From assembly GCF_002933815.1 (NCBI RefSeq), contig NZ_BEYR01000004.1, forward strand, positions 372,001 to 436,000: 64,000 nt of DNA, in the 5' to 3' direction. The notes under the pieces are model-generated. The model was not told the origin of the DNA and did no database searches. It was given only the letters and a program-made list of their open reading frames with translations. Positions within the stretch are counted from its first letter, which is position 1. Every line of letters starts with the position of its first letter. Position numbers and translations under genes: made by a program. Origin of the DNA: Sphingobacterium sp. HMA12. GTDB lineage: Bacteria; Bacteroidota; Bacteroidia; Sphingobacteriales; Sphingobacteriaceae. Positions 1 to 9,217 of this stretch are shown here, in pieces.

Positions 1-1
1 G

Positions 2-355
2 CCTATGGATGAACAAGAGTTTTTGGCTTATCTGAAGAAGAATCTCAAACTAAATGTTATTCGCCATACCGCGCTTTTAGGCAAAAAGGTTAGCAGGGTT
101 GCTGTGTGCGGTGGTGCAGGCGGTTTTTTATTAGGGGCGGCAAAGCGCTCAGGAGCTGATTTTTTTGTTACGGCTGATTATAAATACCATGAATTTTTTG
201 ATGCGGAGGGTGAAATTGTCATTGCAGATACGGGACATTTTGAGAGCGAACAATTTACGCAAGAATTATTGTACGACATTATTACGAAAAAATTTCCTAA
301 CTTTGCAACCTTAACAACAGAAATAGATACAAATCCTATAAAATACTACAGTTGA
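2..355 (+). CDS. NIF3-like dinuclear metal-centre protein, C-terminal part
   Basis: The open frame runs in from the left edge, so only about 117 C-terminal residues are present and the ATG at 5 is probably internal. The residues GGAGG near the middle, followed by ADFFVTADYKYHEF and a late IADTGHFESE stretch, match the C-terminal half of the NIF3/YbgI family, whose conserved H and E residues bind two metal ions. The exact cellular role of this family is not settled. The TGA stop overlaps the next ATG (TGATG), so the zinc-ribbon protein downstream is probably translationally coupled. Confidence 0.85.
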   Translation, partial: PMDEQEFLAYLKKNLKLNVIRHTALLGKKVSRVAVCGGAGGFLLGAAKRSGADFFVTADYKYHEFFDAEGEIVIADTGHFESEQFTQELLYDIITKKFPNFATLTTEIDTNPIKYYS

Positions 356-1107
356 TGGAACAAACCGTAGAACAAAAATTGAAAGCACTATGGCTTTTGC
401 AAGCCATACATACTAAAATAGACAAAATTCGCCAGGTTCGTGGTGAGTTGCCTATGGAAGTTGCAGATCTTGAAGATGAGATTGCGGGTTTAGAGACTCG
501 TATTGAGAAGATCAGAACAGACTTAGACGATTTAGAAGATTCGATCGTTAAGCGTAAAAACATGATTAAGGATGCCCAAGCTGCAATCAAAAAATATGAG
601 TCGCAGTTAAATGAGGTAAAAAACAATCGTGAGTACGACGCTATTTCGAAAGAAATTGAAATCCAAGGTCTTGAGATTCAGGTTTGTGAAAAGAGAATCA
701 AAGAAGCAGAATTCGAGATTCGTAACAAAACAGAAAACTACGATGCTACTGTAGGTAACCTGGATTACAGCAAAAATGAACTTGAGGGTAAAAAGAAAGA
801 ATTGGAAACAATTACTTCAGAAACTCAAAAGGAAGAAGATGCTTTATTGGCCAAAGCTGCAGAAGCGGAAGCGAATATCGAAGAGCGTTTGGTAAAAGTT
901 TACTACCGTTTACGTAATTCTTTCAAAAATGGTTTGGCGGTCGTTTCTATCGATCGTGATAGCTGTTCAGGATGTCACAATAAAATCCCTGCTCAGATGC
1001 AATCTGAAATTCGTCAACGTAAAAAAATCATTATCTGCGAACATTGTGGTCGCGTTTTGGTAGACGAAGGTATCGTATTGGAAATCGAGCAAGAATACGG
1101 TTTTTAA
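355..1107 (+). CDS. Zinc-ribbon coiled-coil protein (C4-type, DUF164-like)
   Basis: A 250-residue protein: roughly the first 190 residues are a highly charged coiled coil rich in E, K, D and L, followed by a C-terminal zinc ribbon with SCSGC and CEHC pairs (near residues 201-229). This is the architecture of the C4-type zinc-ribbon family common in Bacteroidota next to NIF3 genes. I chose the ATG at 355, which shares one base with the upstream stop, over a TTG three bases earlier. A nucleic-acid or chaperone role has been proposed for relatives; nothing here fixes a function. A strong terminator follows. Confidence 0.88.
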   Translation: MEQTVEQKLKALWLLQAIHTKIDKIRQVRGELPMEVADLEDEIAGLETRIEKIRTDLDDLEDSIVKRKNMIKDAQAAIKKYESQLNEVKNNREYDAISKEIEIQGLEIQVCEKRIKEAEFEIRNKTENYDATVGNLDYSKNELEGKKKELETITSETQKEEDALLAKAAEAEANIEERLVKVYYRLRNSFKNGLAVVSIDRDSCSGCHNKIPAQMQSEIRQRKKIIICEHCGRVLVDEGIVLEIEQEYGF

Positions 1108-1123
1108 TCGTTAATAAAAGGAT

Positions 1124-1156
1124 AAAGCCCTGCCCATAAAGCAGGGCTTTTTTTTT
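1124..1156 (+). terminator. Intrinsic terminator after zinc-ribbon gene
   Basis: Ten-base perfect stem AAAGCCCTGC / GCAGGGCTTT with a seven-base loop, followed by a run of T to 1156. It closes the NIF3/zinc-ribbon operon. Confidence 0.9.
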
Positions 1157-1179
1157 ACGATATTTTTTATGCAACTTTG

Positions 1180-1295
1180 TTGATATACGAGGCTATTTAT
1201 TGAGCAAAATAGTAGCTTTGTAGAGTAAGTTGTAACCTTTATATTTTTATGAATTTGATATGCCGAGCAATGTGCTGAACAAAATAGTAGCTTTG
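1180..1295 (+). promoter_or_regulatory. Duplicated promoter-like block upstream of the S41 protease
   Basis: Two imperfect copies, 1180-1220 and 1255-1295, 75 bases apart. Each begins TTGATAT and ends in CAAAATAGTAGCTTTG, which contains TAGCTTTG, a perfect match to the Bacteroidota -7 element TAnnTTTG (1213-1220 and 1288-1295). The TTG lies about 30 bases upstream of the -7 in both copies, longer than the usual 20, so these may be a duplicated regulator site as well as promoters. The second copy ends 27 bases before the protease ATG. Confidence 0.55.
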
Positions 1296-1322
1296 CATAT
1301 TAATTTTAACCATTGAGCATTT

Positions 1323-4300
1323 ATGAATAAAACTCATTTTAAGTTTATTGCGGCGTTTTTGATTGGAACCTCATTTCTACAGGTCAAGGCCCAAGAAACT
1401 TTATTACTCCGAAATCCAAGTATCAGCGCCAGTAATATTGCTTTTGTGTACGGTGGAGATATCTGGATTGCAGACAAGAACGGTGCAAATCCCAGACGTC
1501 TAACAACAAATCCCGGTGTCGAACAAAACCCCATGTTCTCTCCTGATGGAAAGAAAGTTGCTTTTACGGGCAATTATGACGGTAATACAGATGTGTATGT
1601 TCTCCCTATCGAAGGAGGGGAACCGCAACGCATCACTTATCACCCTTCTTCCGATGTATTACGTGGCTGGCTGAATAATGATGAAGTTTATTATACGACA
1701 TCCCGTGATTTTACCTATGCGCTAAGCCCACGGTTATACAGCTCTAATATTCAGCGACTGGGTATGGATAAGGCTTTATTGATGCCCGAAGCAACACAGG
1801 GTAGCCCCTCCGCAGACGGGCGCTATTGGGCCTATATCAAAAATACCGATCCGACAGAGCGGGATCGCGTAGCTTTCAAGCGCTATAGAGGTGGCGGTAC
1901 ACCTACCATCTGGATTTTTGATACAAAAACCAAGGAAATAGATGCAATTCCCCAGGTAAAAAGCAACGATGTGAAACCCCTTTGGTTAGGTAATAAGGTT
2001 TATTTCCTGTCAGATCGCGATAAAATAGTCAACATCTTCAGTTATGATACCAAGTCAAAGAAAGTTGAAAAGCTGACTGATTTCAAAGATTACGATGTGC
2101 GCTCGCTAAATGGAAACGGCAATGAATTGATTTTTGAATACGCGGGTGTATTGAATACATTAAACCTAACGAACAATAATAAGGTAACTGCCCTACACAT
2201 TAGCGTAAACACGGATGCCATGTTTAAGCGTCCTTTCTATAAAAATATCAAAGACGACATTCGTTATGCTGCCCTGTCTCCGACAGGACAACGTGCATTA
2301 TTTGAGTCTCGCGGTGAGATCTTCACCGTACCTAAAGAGAAAGGTGAAGCACGCAATTTATCGAATTCACCGGGTTCACACGAACGTTTCCCAGATTGGT
2401 CACCCAATGGAAAATGGATTTCTTATATTTCAGATAAGAACGGTTCTTACCAGTTAGTTTTAGTGGATCAGTTTGGAAAGGATCAGCCGCTATATTTCAA
2501 TTTGGGTGAGACCAATTTTTATTTTGAACCTACATGGTCTCCAGATTCGAAAAAGCTGTTTTATAACGACGCTCATCTCAATCTGTACTATATTGATATC
2601 GCATCTAAGGCTATAGTGAAGGTTGCGGACGATAAACTGAGCGGCCAAACCGGCAGAGTTTCGAATCATTTTCAACCGAGCTGGTCTCCGGATTCCAAAT
2701 GGATTTCATTTACACGTACCTTAGAAAACGGCGTACCGGCTGTGTTTATGTACAATCTGGATACCAAGAAAACGCAGCAGATTACAGATGGTATGAGTTC
2801 GGTGCGTAGCACTGCTTTTTCACAGGATGGTAAATATCTTTTCTTCACAGCAAGTACCAATACAGGATTGACCAATTCTGGTCTGCACATGTCGGCTACA
2901 CAACGTAATGTTGACTATGCTGTATATGCTTTCATTCTATCAAGTAAGACCCCTTCTTTCTTTAAGAACGAAAGTGATGAAGAGCAGATTCGTGAAGATA
3001 AACCGGACAAACCGGCTGAAAAAGAAAGCAACAAAACAGCGCGCGTAAAAGAAAACGATAAAAAGGCAACGAAAAAGGATAAAAAGGAGGAAATTCCGGC
3101 CAATAAGCCTGAAGACAAAATCATTCCGGTAGATTTTGACCGTATTGAAAACCGCATTGTCGCTTTACCGTTGCCAGCAGGTACCTATTGGAATCTGAAC
3201 GGTCTGGTTCCAAACCAGTTGACATATCAGCGTGGAGGTACCATCGGAGCCTATGATTTTAAAGATCTGGAAAATAAGACATTGGTGGAGAATGCCCGTA
3301 GCTTTGTGATCAGTGCCGATGGCAAGAAGATGTTATATCAGACAGCTAACGGTTATAATATCGTGCCGGCCGGACAGAAAGTCGCCTCCCCGACTGCAGG
3401 TGTTATCAAATTGGATGGTATTCAACAATTGGTGGATCCTGTCGCAGAATGGAAACAGATCTTCAATGAAGTATGGGCAATGCAGAAGGACTATTTCTAT
3501 GTGGAGAATATGCATGGAGCTGACTGGAAAGCCATGAAAGCCAAATATGAGAAGTTTCTCCCTTTTGTTAGCCATCGTTCTGATTTGGGGTATTTATTGA
3601 ACGAAATGATGGGCGAAATGGTTGTTGGACACAATTATATTTATCCGGGTGACCAGCCTTCTACCCCATCTGTGTCGGTGGGCGTATTAGGAGCCGACTA
3701 TACGATCAAAAATGGCTATTACCAGATCGCGAAGTTACTTACACGTCTGGAATGGAATCCTTCTTTTAAGGCTCCGTTGGCAGAACCGGGATTGAATATC
3801 AAAGAAGGTGATTATATTGTTGCAGTAAACGGGATTGAATTAACGGAAGATAAAGACATTTATAGTTTATTTGATAATACTGTAGACAAACAGGTGGCGG
3901 TAAAAATTAATTCCAAACCATCGCTGGTCGGCGCTCGCGAAGTCATTGTGAAACCAATTTCCTTTGCAGACGAAATGAGCTTGCGCAGCATGGAGTGGGT
4001 AGAACGTAACCGCAGGAAAGTGGATCAGCTAAGCAATGGACAAATAGCTTACGTATACATGCCAAATACCGGTCCGGAGGGATACACCTACTTCAACCGT
4101 TATTATTTCTCCCAGATGGATAAAAAGGCCCTTCTGATGGACGAAAGAAACAATGGTGGTGGCTGGGTAGCCGATTATGTCATTGACTTACTATCACGTG
4201 AATTAATTGCTGGGTGGGGGATCCGTGACGGTAAAGGATTTACCACGCCGGGCAATGGTATCTATGGACCAAAAGCGATGATTATTAACGAAAATGCGGG

Positions 4301-4643
4301 TTCAGGAGGTGATATGATGCCTTATATGTTCCGCTTCAAAGGCTTAGGTAAGCTAGTTGGCCGCACTACAATGGGTATTCTGGTTGGTATCAGCGGATAT
4401 CCGCCGTTGTTGGATGGAGGACGCATCACCTCGCCAAACTTTGGGGTATACGACCTGAAAGGTAACTGGATTATAGAAAATGAGGGTGTCGCTCCGGATA
4501 TATTTGTAGAGCAATTGCCGAAGGATCTCTTAGAAGGACGTGATCCACAATTGGAAAGAACGGTGAAGATTTTATTGGAAGAAATGAAAACCTACCCTTA
4601 CAAAAATCTACAAAAACCAGCAGATCCGATTCGGGTAAATTAA
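1323..4643 (+). CDS. Tricorn-like S41 family protease, secreted
   Basis: A 1106-residue protein with a Sec signal peptide (to about residue 24, ending VKAQ). Residues about 30-540 are TolB/WD40-like beta-propeller repeats with recurring SPDGK and WSPDSK motifs, as in the tricorn propellers. A Lys/Glu-rich linker (about 550-600) precedes the C-terminal half, which holds a PDZ-like segment with GLNIKEGDYIVAVNG and the S41 core. NENAGSGGD places the catalytic serine at residue 994, as in tricorn proteases. Relatives are periplasmic peptidases thought to trim peptides. A paralogue of similar layout lies at 28065-31268. Transcribed alone, with a duplicated promoter block upstream and a terminator downstream. 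Confidence 0.9.
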   Translation: MNKTHFKFIAAFLIGTSFLQVKAQETLLLRNPSISASNIAFVYGGDIWIADKNGANPRRLTTNPGVEQNPMFSPDGKKVAFTGNYDGNTDVYVLPIEGGEPQRITYHPSSDVLRGWLNNDEVYYTTSRDFTYALSPRLYSSNIQRLGMDKALLMPEATQGSPSADGRYWAYIKNTDPTERDRVAFKRYRGGGTPTIWIFDTKTKEIDAIPQVKSNDVKPLWLGNKVYFLSDRDKIVNIFSYDTKSKKVEKLTDFKDYDVRSLNGNGNELIFEYAGVLNTLNLTNNNKVTALHISVNTDAMFKRPFYKNIKDDIRYAALSPTGQRALFESRGEIFTVPKEKGEARNLSNSPGSHERFPDWSPNGKWISYISDKNGSYQLVLVDQFGKDQPLYFNLGETNFYFEPTWSPDSKKLFYNDAHLNLYYIDIASKAIVKVADDKLSGQTGRVSNHFQPSWSPDSKWISFTRTLENGVPAVFMYNLDTKKTQQITDGMSSVRSTAFSQDGKYLFFTASTNTGLTNSGLHMSATQRNVDYAVYAFILSSKTPSFFKNESDEEQIREDKPDKPAEKESNKTARVKENDKKATKKDKKEEIPANKPEDKIIPVDFDRIENRIVALPLPAGTYWNLNGLVPNQLTYQRGGTIGAYDFKDLENKTLVENARSFVISADGKKMLYQTANGYNIVPAGQKVASPTAGVIKLDGIQQLVDPVAEWKQIFNEVWAMQKDYFYVENMHGADWKAMKAKYEKFLPFVSHRSDLGYLLNEMMGEMVVGHNYIYPGDQPSTPSVSVGVLGADYTIKNGYYQIAKLLTRLEWNPSFKAPLAEPGLNIKEGDYIVAVNGIELTEDKDIYSLFDNTVDKQVAVKINSKPSLVGAREVIVKPISFADEMSLRSMEWVERNRRKVDQLSNGQIAYVYMPNTGPEGYTYFNRYYFSQMDKKALLMDERNNGGGWVADYVIDLLSRELIAGWGIRDGKGFTTPGNGIYGPKAMIINENAGSGGDMMPYMFRFKGLGKLVGRTTMGILVGISGYPPLLDGGRITSPNFGVYDLKGNWIIENEGVAPDIFVEQLPKDLLEGRDPQLERTVKILLEEMKTYPYKNLQKPADPIRVN

Positions 4644-4665
4644 CAGATCAATATCAATATTGTAT

Positions 4666-4702
4666 AAAAAAGGTTCCGGAAATTATTTCCGGAACCTTTT
4701 TT
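4666..4702 (+). terminator. Intrinsic terminator after S41 protease
   Basis: Long near-perfect inverted repeat, AAAAAAGGTTCCGGAAAT on the left and TTTCCGGAACCTTTTTT on the right, with a two to three base loop. It ends in T and would also work in the opposite direction. Confidence 0.88.
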
Positions 4703-4884
4703 ATATACCATCCAGCGCTATTTACTAGATTTTGATACTTATTTTTTATTGTTTCCAACTGATCCGGAGCCTTTCATAATACCATTTTTTCTACTGATCC
4801 GGTCAGGGATGTCTTATTGAATTGCAGTGAAATTTATAAAGTGACATGCTTTTATTGTTATCTTTAAAACATATTTAAAATTTT

Positions 4885-5808
4885 ATGTATCCCGAGCAAA
4901 CTACTTCCCCATTTCAATCATTATTGCGTCTGGTCCTGTTGGTCATCGGATTTACCTTTCTCTCGCAGGTCATCGGTATCCTTATGCTCTTTTTCTATTA
5001 CAAATTTACAGGACAGGTATTTTCATTGGCTACCCTTATGCAAGGTTCCGCAAATGAAATGCGTTTTTTGTTGTTGATGAGTAGTTTGGGTTCCTTTGTT
5101 GTACCGGCATATCTGATGCATACACGTGAGGGGTACGGAATCACTTATTTTAAGCAAGAATACGCACCACAGGCAAAGCAGTTTGCTTATGTCTTTTTCG
5201 CCATGCTTGCTTTTATGCCGCTAATGAGTCTAATCGGACATTGGAATGAATCATTACAGCTGCCAGATAATATGAGGTCTGTGCAGATTTGGATGGAGCG
5301 CAGTGAGCGAGAATCAGGAGATCTGATCAAAGGAATTATCGTGGAAACAAGTTTTTTCGGATTTCTGTTTAACCTGGTTGTTCTGGCGCTGATACCAGCT
5401 ATAGGCGAAGAACTTTTATTCCGTGGTGTCCTTCAAAATATCGTCGGCAGGTGGATTTCCAATCCTCATGTTGTCATTTGGATTGTTGCAATCGTCTTCA
5501 GCGCCATACACCTGCAGTTTTTTGGTTTTATACCACGTATGCTGCTGGGCGCATTTTTCGGTTATCTCTATGTCTGGAGCAAAAATATTCTTTTGCCTAT
5601 TTTTGGTCATTTTGTCAATAACGCCGGAGCGACAGTGATGTCCTTTTATTATACAAGAAATGGTAAAAGTTATGAAGAGATCAATGCTTTTGAGCTGCAA
5701 TCTTGGTGGATATATGTTGTAGGCTTCATTTTTACTGCTATTTTTGTATTCTTATTTTATCTGTCAACACAAAAAGGAAATCATGGAGAACGATTGGAAG
5801 AAAATTAA
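4885..5808 (+). CDS. CPBP family intramembrane metalloprotease
   Basis: A 307-residue multi-pass membrane protein. The CPBP/CAAX-protease signature is complete: EELLFRG (two adjacent glutamates and an arginine), then AIHLQFFGF with the conserved histidine, then GHFVNN. These residues bind the catalytic metal within the membrane in Rce1-type proteases. In Bacteroidota this gene commonly sits just before a DUF2007 gene and cdsA, as here. The substrate is unknown. Its 3' end overlaps the next start by 26 bases. Confidence 0.9.
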   Translation: MYPEQTTSPFQSLLRLVLLVIGFTFLSQVIGILMLFFYYKFTGQVFSLATLMQGSANEMRFLLLMSSLGSFVVPAYLMHTREGYGITYFKQEYAPQAKQFAYVFFAMLAFMPLMSLIGHWNESLQLPDNMRSVQIWMERSERESGDLIKGIIVETSFFGFLFNLVVLALIPAIGEELLFRGVLQNIVGRWISNPHVVIWIVAIVFSAIHLQFFGFIPRMLLGAFFGYLYVWSKNILLPIFGHFVNNAGATVMSFYYTRNGKSYEEINAFELQSWWIYVVGFIFTAIFVFLFYLSTQKGNHGERLEEN

Positions 5809-5992
5809 AACATATACAAATGCTATTCAGGCTGAAATAGTAAAACAGATGCTGGAAGAGAATGGTATTCCAACCGTGGCATTAAACAAACAGGATTCTT
5901 CCTATCTGTTTGGAAAAATAGAACTATATGTTAGTGAAAACTCGGTTGAAACTGCCGAAAGATTGATTGAAGAAGCAGAGGGAGAGAATTAA
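5783..5992 (+). CDS. DUF2007 domain protein (putative signal-transducing)
   Basis: A 69-residue soluble protein beginning MENDWKKIKTYTNAIQAEI. The AEIVKQMLEENGIPT stretch and the ELYVSENSVETA stretch fit the small ferredoxin-like fold of DUF2007. I chose the ATG at 5783 over an earlier in-frame ATG because it has an AAGGAAAT ribosome binding site and begins the conserved domain; it overlaps the end of the CPBP gene by 26 bases. The role is unknown; the tight packing with the CPBP protease and cdsA suggests co-expression. Confidence 0.85.
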   Translation: MENDWKKIKTYTNAIQAEIVKQMLEENGIPTVALNKQDSSYLFGKIELYVSENSVETAERLIEEAEGEN

Positions 5993-5993
5993 G

Positions 5994-6794
5994 ATGAAGA
6001 CAAGAGCGATAACCGGTGCGATTTTTGTAGCTGTCATGGTGGCATCCACTTTATTCGGACCATACCTATACAGTATCTTTTTTACGCTGTTAAGTGCATG
6101 GTGTCTGTATGAGTTTTACGGCATCGTGTCCTCTGAGGAGCGTGCACCCAATAAGGCCCTGGGCATGATTTTGGCTGTGACAGGATTTGCTGTAGGGTCT
6201 ATGGTGGCTATGAACCTTTTGGAAACTAAATTTCTATGGCTCATTACACCATTGATCGGCCTGACCTATATCATTTCACTTTTTCAAAAGCGAAGTTTTC
6301 CCTTTAATGATATCGCCTATACTTTTTTGGGTATCTGTTACGTCACATTTCCCTTCTTTCTTTTTGCAAAGTTGGGGTTTATTAATGGTGTATATAATCA
6401 TTATATCCCCCTGGGTTTTTTAATATTGCTCTGGACCAATGATACCGGAGCATATCTTGCCGGCCGGAGCTTTGGTAACCATAAACTTTTTGAGCGTATC
6501 TCTCCAAAAAAGACCTGGGAAGGTTTTTTTGGAGGCTTCATTTTGGCTATTGTTGTCGCTATAAATCTGGAGAAATATTTTGGAAGTTTGCCCTTATGGC
6601 AATGGATTACTGTTGCCATGATCATCAGTATTGTTGGAACATTAGGAGATCTGGTCGAATCGATGCTAAAAAGGAGCTTACATGTGAAAGATTCGGGTAG
6701 CATTTTACCCGGACACGGTGGTTTCCTAGACCGTTTTGACGGTTTATTATTGGCTGCACCCATCGTCTACGTTTTCTTAATTTTAATTAGTTAA
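5994..6794 (+). CDS. cdsA: Phosphatidate cytidylyltransferase
   Basis: A 266-residue polytopic membrane enzyme that makes CDP-diacylglycerol from phosphatidate and CTP, the branch point of phospholipid synthesis. The family signature is clear at the C-terminus: KRSLHVKDSG, then LPGHGGFLDRFD, with the catalytic aspartates. The NDTGAYLAGRSFG stretch near residue 150 is also family-typical. I chose the ATG at 5994, one base after the preceding stop and behind GGAGAG, over an in-frame start inside the DUF2007 gene. Confidence 0.95.
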   Translation: MKTRAITGAIFVAVMVASTLFGPYLYSIFFTLLSAWCLYEFYGIVSSEERAPNKALGMILAVTGFAVGSMVAMNLLETKFLWLITPLIGLTYIISLFQKRSFPFNDIAYTFLGICYVTFPFFLFAKLGFINGVYNHYIPLGFLILLWTNDTGAYLAGRSFGNHKLFERISPKKTWEGFFGGFILAIVVAINLEKYFGSLPLWQWITVAMIISIVGTLGDLVESMLKRSLHVKDSGSILPGHGGFLDRFDGLLLAAPIVYVFLILIS

Positions 6795-6801
6795 AAGCAT
6801 T

Positions 6802-7473
6802 ATGAGTTACATTCAAAAATCTACCTTTGATTTTTTGAAAGAATTAAAGGAAAATAATTCAAGGGAATGGTTCGCAGAGAACCGCGAGAAATATGAGTCC
6901 GCACTGGCGGATGTCCGGAGTTTTCTAACCGATTTGATTGCTGCGCTGAGTGAATTCGACCCCAAAATAAATACCTCTATTCAGGCCAATAAATGTTTGT
7001 TCCGTATCTATAGAGATACCCGTTTTTCAAATGATAAAACGCCTTATAAGACTTGGTTTGGCGCTGGGATCTCTGTTGACGGAAGGAAGTTGCACGGTCC
7101 TGAATATTATATTCATATTGGTGCTGAAAATTCATTTATTGCCTGTGGTTATTGGCGGCCGGAGAAGCCACACCTGGAAGCCATAAGACAGGAGATTGAC
7201 TATAATGGTGAGCATTTGGTGAAAATCCTGAATGGGGCCTTGGATGATGGAAAAATAATCCTGTTCAAAGAAGATCTGCTCAAGCGTGCTCCCGCCGGTT
7301 ATGGTGAGGACAATCCACATATTGATTTTATCAAGCTAAAAAGCTTTGTTCTGGATCAGCCCCTGACCATTAAAGACCTGTCAAATAAAAATGCGCTGGA
7401 TGGTATTATCGCCTCTTATAAAAAGATGTTACCGTTCAAGGAGTTTTTACAAGAGGCGATAGAAAGTGAGTAG
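6802..7473 (+). CDS. DUF2461 (TIGR02453) family protein
   Basis: A 223-residue soluble protein. The opening with FDFLKELKENNSREWFAENR and the later RIYRDTRFSNDKTPYKTW are the hallmark of the TIGR02453/DUF2461 family, widespread and of unknown function. It begins seven bases after cdsA and is probably the last gene of that operon. It converges with anmK, the two stops lying two bases apart. Confidence 0.9.
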   Translation: MSYIQKSTFDFLKELKENNSREWFAENREKYESALADVRSFLTDLIAALSEFDPKINTSIQANKCLFRIYRDTRFSNDKTPYKTWFGAGISVDGRKLHGPEYYIHIGAENSFIACGYWRPEKPHLEAIRQEIDYNGEHLVKILNGALDDGKIILFKEDLLKRAPAGYGEDNPHIDFIKLKSFVLDQPLTIKDLSNKNALDGIIASYKKMLPFKEFLQEAIESE

Positions 7474-7474
7474 C

Positions 7475-8671
7475 CTACTCTGGTAGACTAATTTTGCCCA
7501 TACAAACCGCCGGAGAGTCTTTAATGTGTTCAACATTGGACCTTGTTCCGGTGAGGGTCTCATTGGCCAGCAATGCGAATAATACGGCCTCTTTGGCATC
7601 CGGGTCAATCCCCAGTGTGGCGAAGCTTTCTACCTTGATGTTTGGCAGATTTGCTTTGATGTCGTCAAAAAGCAAGGGGTTATGTAGTCCACCACCACTG
7701 ATATATACTGAGAAATTGGCTAATCCAACGGCTTGTCTGTGTATACCGTTGATCATCGCCCGGGCCGAAAAGCGATTGAGTGTTGCCATCACATCTTCTG
7801 CGGATAGATGTAACGTCTCAGAACGTTTTTGGGCCTCTTTTAGATAATCCAGATTGAACAATTCTGGCCCCGTTGTTTTCGGGAATTCCAGGGATAAGAA
7901 GTCTTCGGCCAGAAGCTGTTCCAATAACCTATTATTGACTCTTCCTTTTTTTGCGATCACGGCATCTCTGTCCATCTCCAGGTCAAAATGAGCTTTCATA
8001 TACTGATTCATCATTGTATTTCCCGGTCCTAGATCTGTCGCATAGGCTTCCAGATTACTCTGATGACTTGGTATAAAGGTGAAGTTCGAAATGCCGCCTA
8101 TATTTAGTAAAAACCTGTTTTCAGTAGGGTGAGAAAAAAGCAGGTAGTCACCATAGGCTGCCAATGGGGCTCCCTCTCCTCCTGCGGCAATGTGTTTTTG
8201 CCTAAAATCTGAGAGTGTAATTATGCCCGTATGCATGGCAATATGATCTCCGTCACCGATTTGTAGCGTGCTATTCGGCCAATTAAGGTCTTTTGTCAGC
8301 GATTGCGGTGCGTGGTAGACCGTTTGTCCATGACTGGCGATACAGTCTATTTCGGCAGCTGAAATATTCCAGCTTTTGAGCGCTTGATTGATCAGATTCG
8401 CATGGGTGATACCTACGTATGCATTAAGCCCTGAAAATAGCTGCTGGTCGATGGTTCTTTTTGCGAATATTTCACGGACTTTGGTTCTAAAAATATCCTC
8501 GTAGTCCATTGTGATAAACTTTTCCAAATTTATTTTGGTCGTCTTTCCGGAGTTTTCAATACGGCATAATGCGATATCAAGGCCGTCTAAGGAGGTACCG
8601 GACATTAAACCAATAATAAAACGCTCTTTTTTTAGCGCGATCTGATAAAGTTTTTCGATTTGAGGATTCAT
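7475..8671 (-). CDS. anmK: Anhydro-N-acetylmuramic acid kinase
   Basis: A 398-residue cytosolic kinase that phosphorylates and opens 1,6-anhydro-MurNAc in peptidoglycan recycling. The N-terminal GLMSGTSLDGLD is the phosphate-binding signature, DLGPGNTMMNQ and ISGGGLHNP are further family motifs, and the length is slightly above the usual 370 residues. It is divergent from gcvH, with about 100 bases between their starts. Confidence 0.95.
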   Translation of the reverse strand: MNPQIEKLYQIALKKERFIIGLMSGTSLDGLDIALCRIENSGKTTKINLEKFITMDYEDIFRTKVREIFAKRTIDQQLFSGLNAYVGITHANLINQALKSWNISAAEIDCIASHGQTVYHAPQSLTKDLNWPNSTLQIGDGDHIAMHTGIITLSDFRQKHIAAGGEGAPLAAYGDYLLFSHPTENRFLLNIGGISNFTFIPSHQSNLEAYATDLGPGNTMMNQYMKAHFDLEMDRDAVIAKKGRVNNRLLEQLLAEDFLSLEFPKTTGPELFNLDYLKEAQKRSETLHLSAEDVMATLNRFSARAMINGIHRQAVGLANFSVYISGGGLHNPLLFDDIKANLPNIKVESFATLGIDPDAKEAVLFALLANETLTGTRSNVEHIKDSPAVCMGKISLPE

Positions 8672-8771
8672 GACTTAAAAATAAACACAAAAATGTTATA
8701 ACGAATATCATTTTTGACAATTGAAGATATTTTGTAACTTCACGGCATTAAAAATCAAAAAATTAGATACA

Positions 8772-9152
8772 ATGAATTTTCCAGCAGAATTGAAATACAC
8801 CAAAGATCACGAATGGATTCGTGTTGAAGGTGATGAAGCAGTTGTAGGGATTACCGATTTCGCTCAACGTGAATTGGGTGACATCGTTTTTGTTGACATT
8901 AACACAGTAGGTGAAGAAGTTGCCGCAAATGAAGTTTTCGGTACAATCGAAGCTGTGAAGACAGTTTCTGATCTGTTTTTACCTGTAGCAGCTACAATTT
9001 TATCGGTTAATGATGCAATTGATGCTTCTCCTGAATTGGTGAATTCTGATCCTTATGGTGAAGGCTGGATTGTTCGTATTAAATTGAATAATGCAGCTGA
9101 TGTAGATGCATTATTATCTGCGGATCAATACAAAGAAGAAATCAACGCTTAA
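8772..9152 (+). CDS. gcvH: Glycine cleavage system H protein
   Basis: A 126-residue lipoyl carrier protein that shuttles the aminomethyl group between the P, T and L proteins of glycine cleavage. The lipoylation site is K63 in GTIEAVKTVSD. KYTKDHEWIRVEGDEAVVGIT at the N-terminus is typical. I chose the ATG at 8772, because the in-frame frame upstream has no family similarity. It stands alone between a divergent anmK and a bidirectional terminator. Confidence 0.97.
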   Translation: MNFPAELKYTKDHEWIRVEGDEAVVGITDFAQRELGDIVFVDINTVGEEVAANEVFGTIEAVKTVSDLFLPVAATILSVNDAIDASPELVNSDPYGEGWIVRIKLNNAADVDALLSADQYKEEINA

Positions 9153-9165
9153 TATCGGTGTGATA

Positions 9166-9209
9166 ACAAAAAAGGGGTTTAATTTTAAAATTAAACCCCT
9201 TTTTTGTTG
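9166..9209. terminator. Bidirectional terminator between gcvH and the DUF6263-like gene
   Basis: A perfect 44-base palindrome: left arm AACAAAAAAGGGG continuing to 9187, right arm its exact complement ending CCCCTTTTTTGTT. A-runs and T-runs flank the GC part on both strands, so it can stop both convergent genes. Confidence 0.9.
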
Positions 9210-9217
9210 CTATCTAT

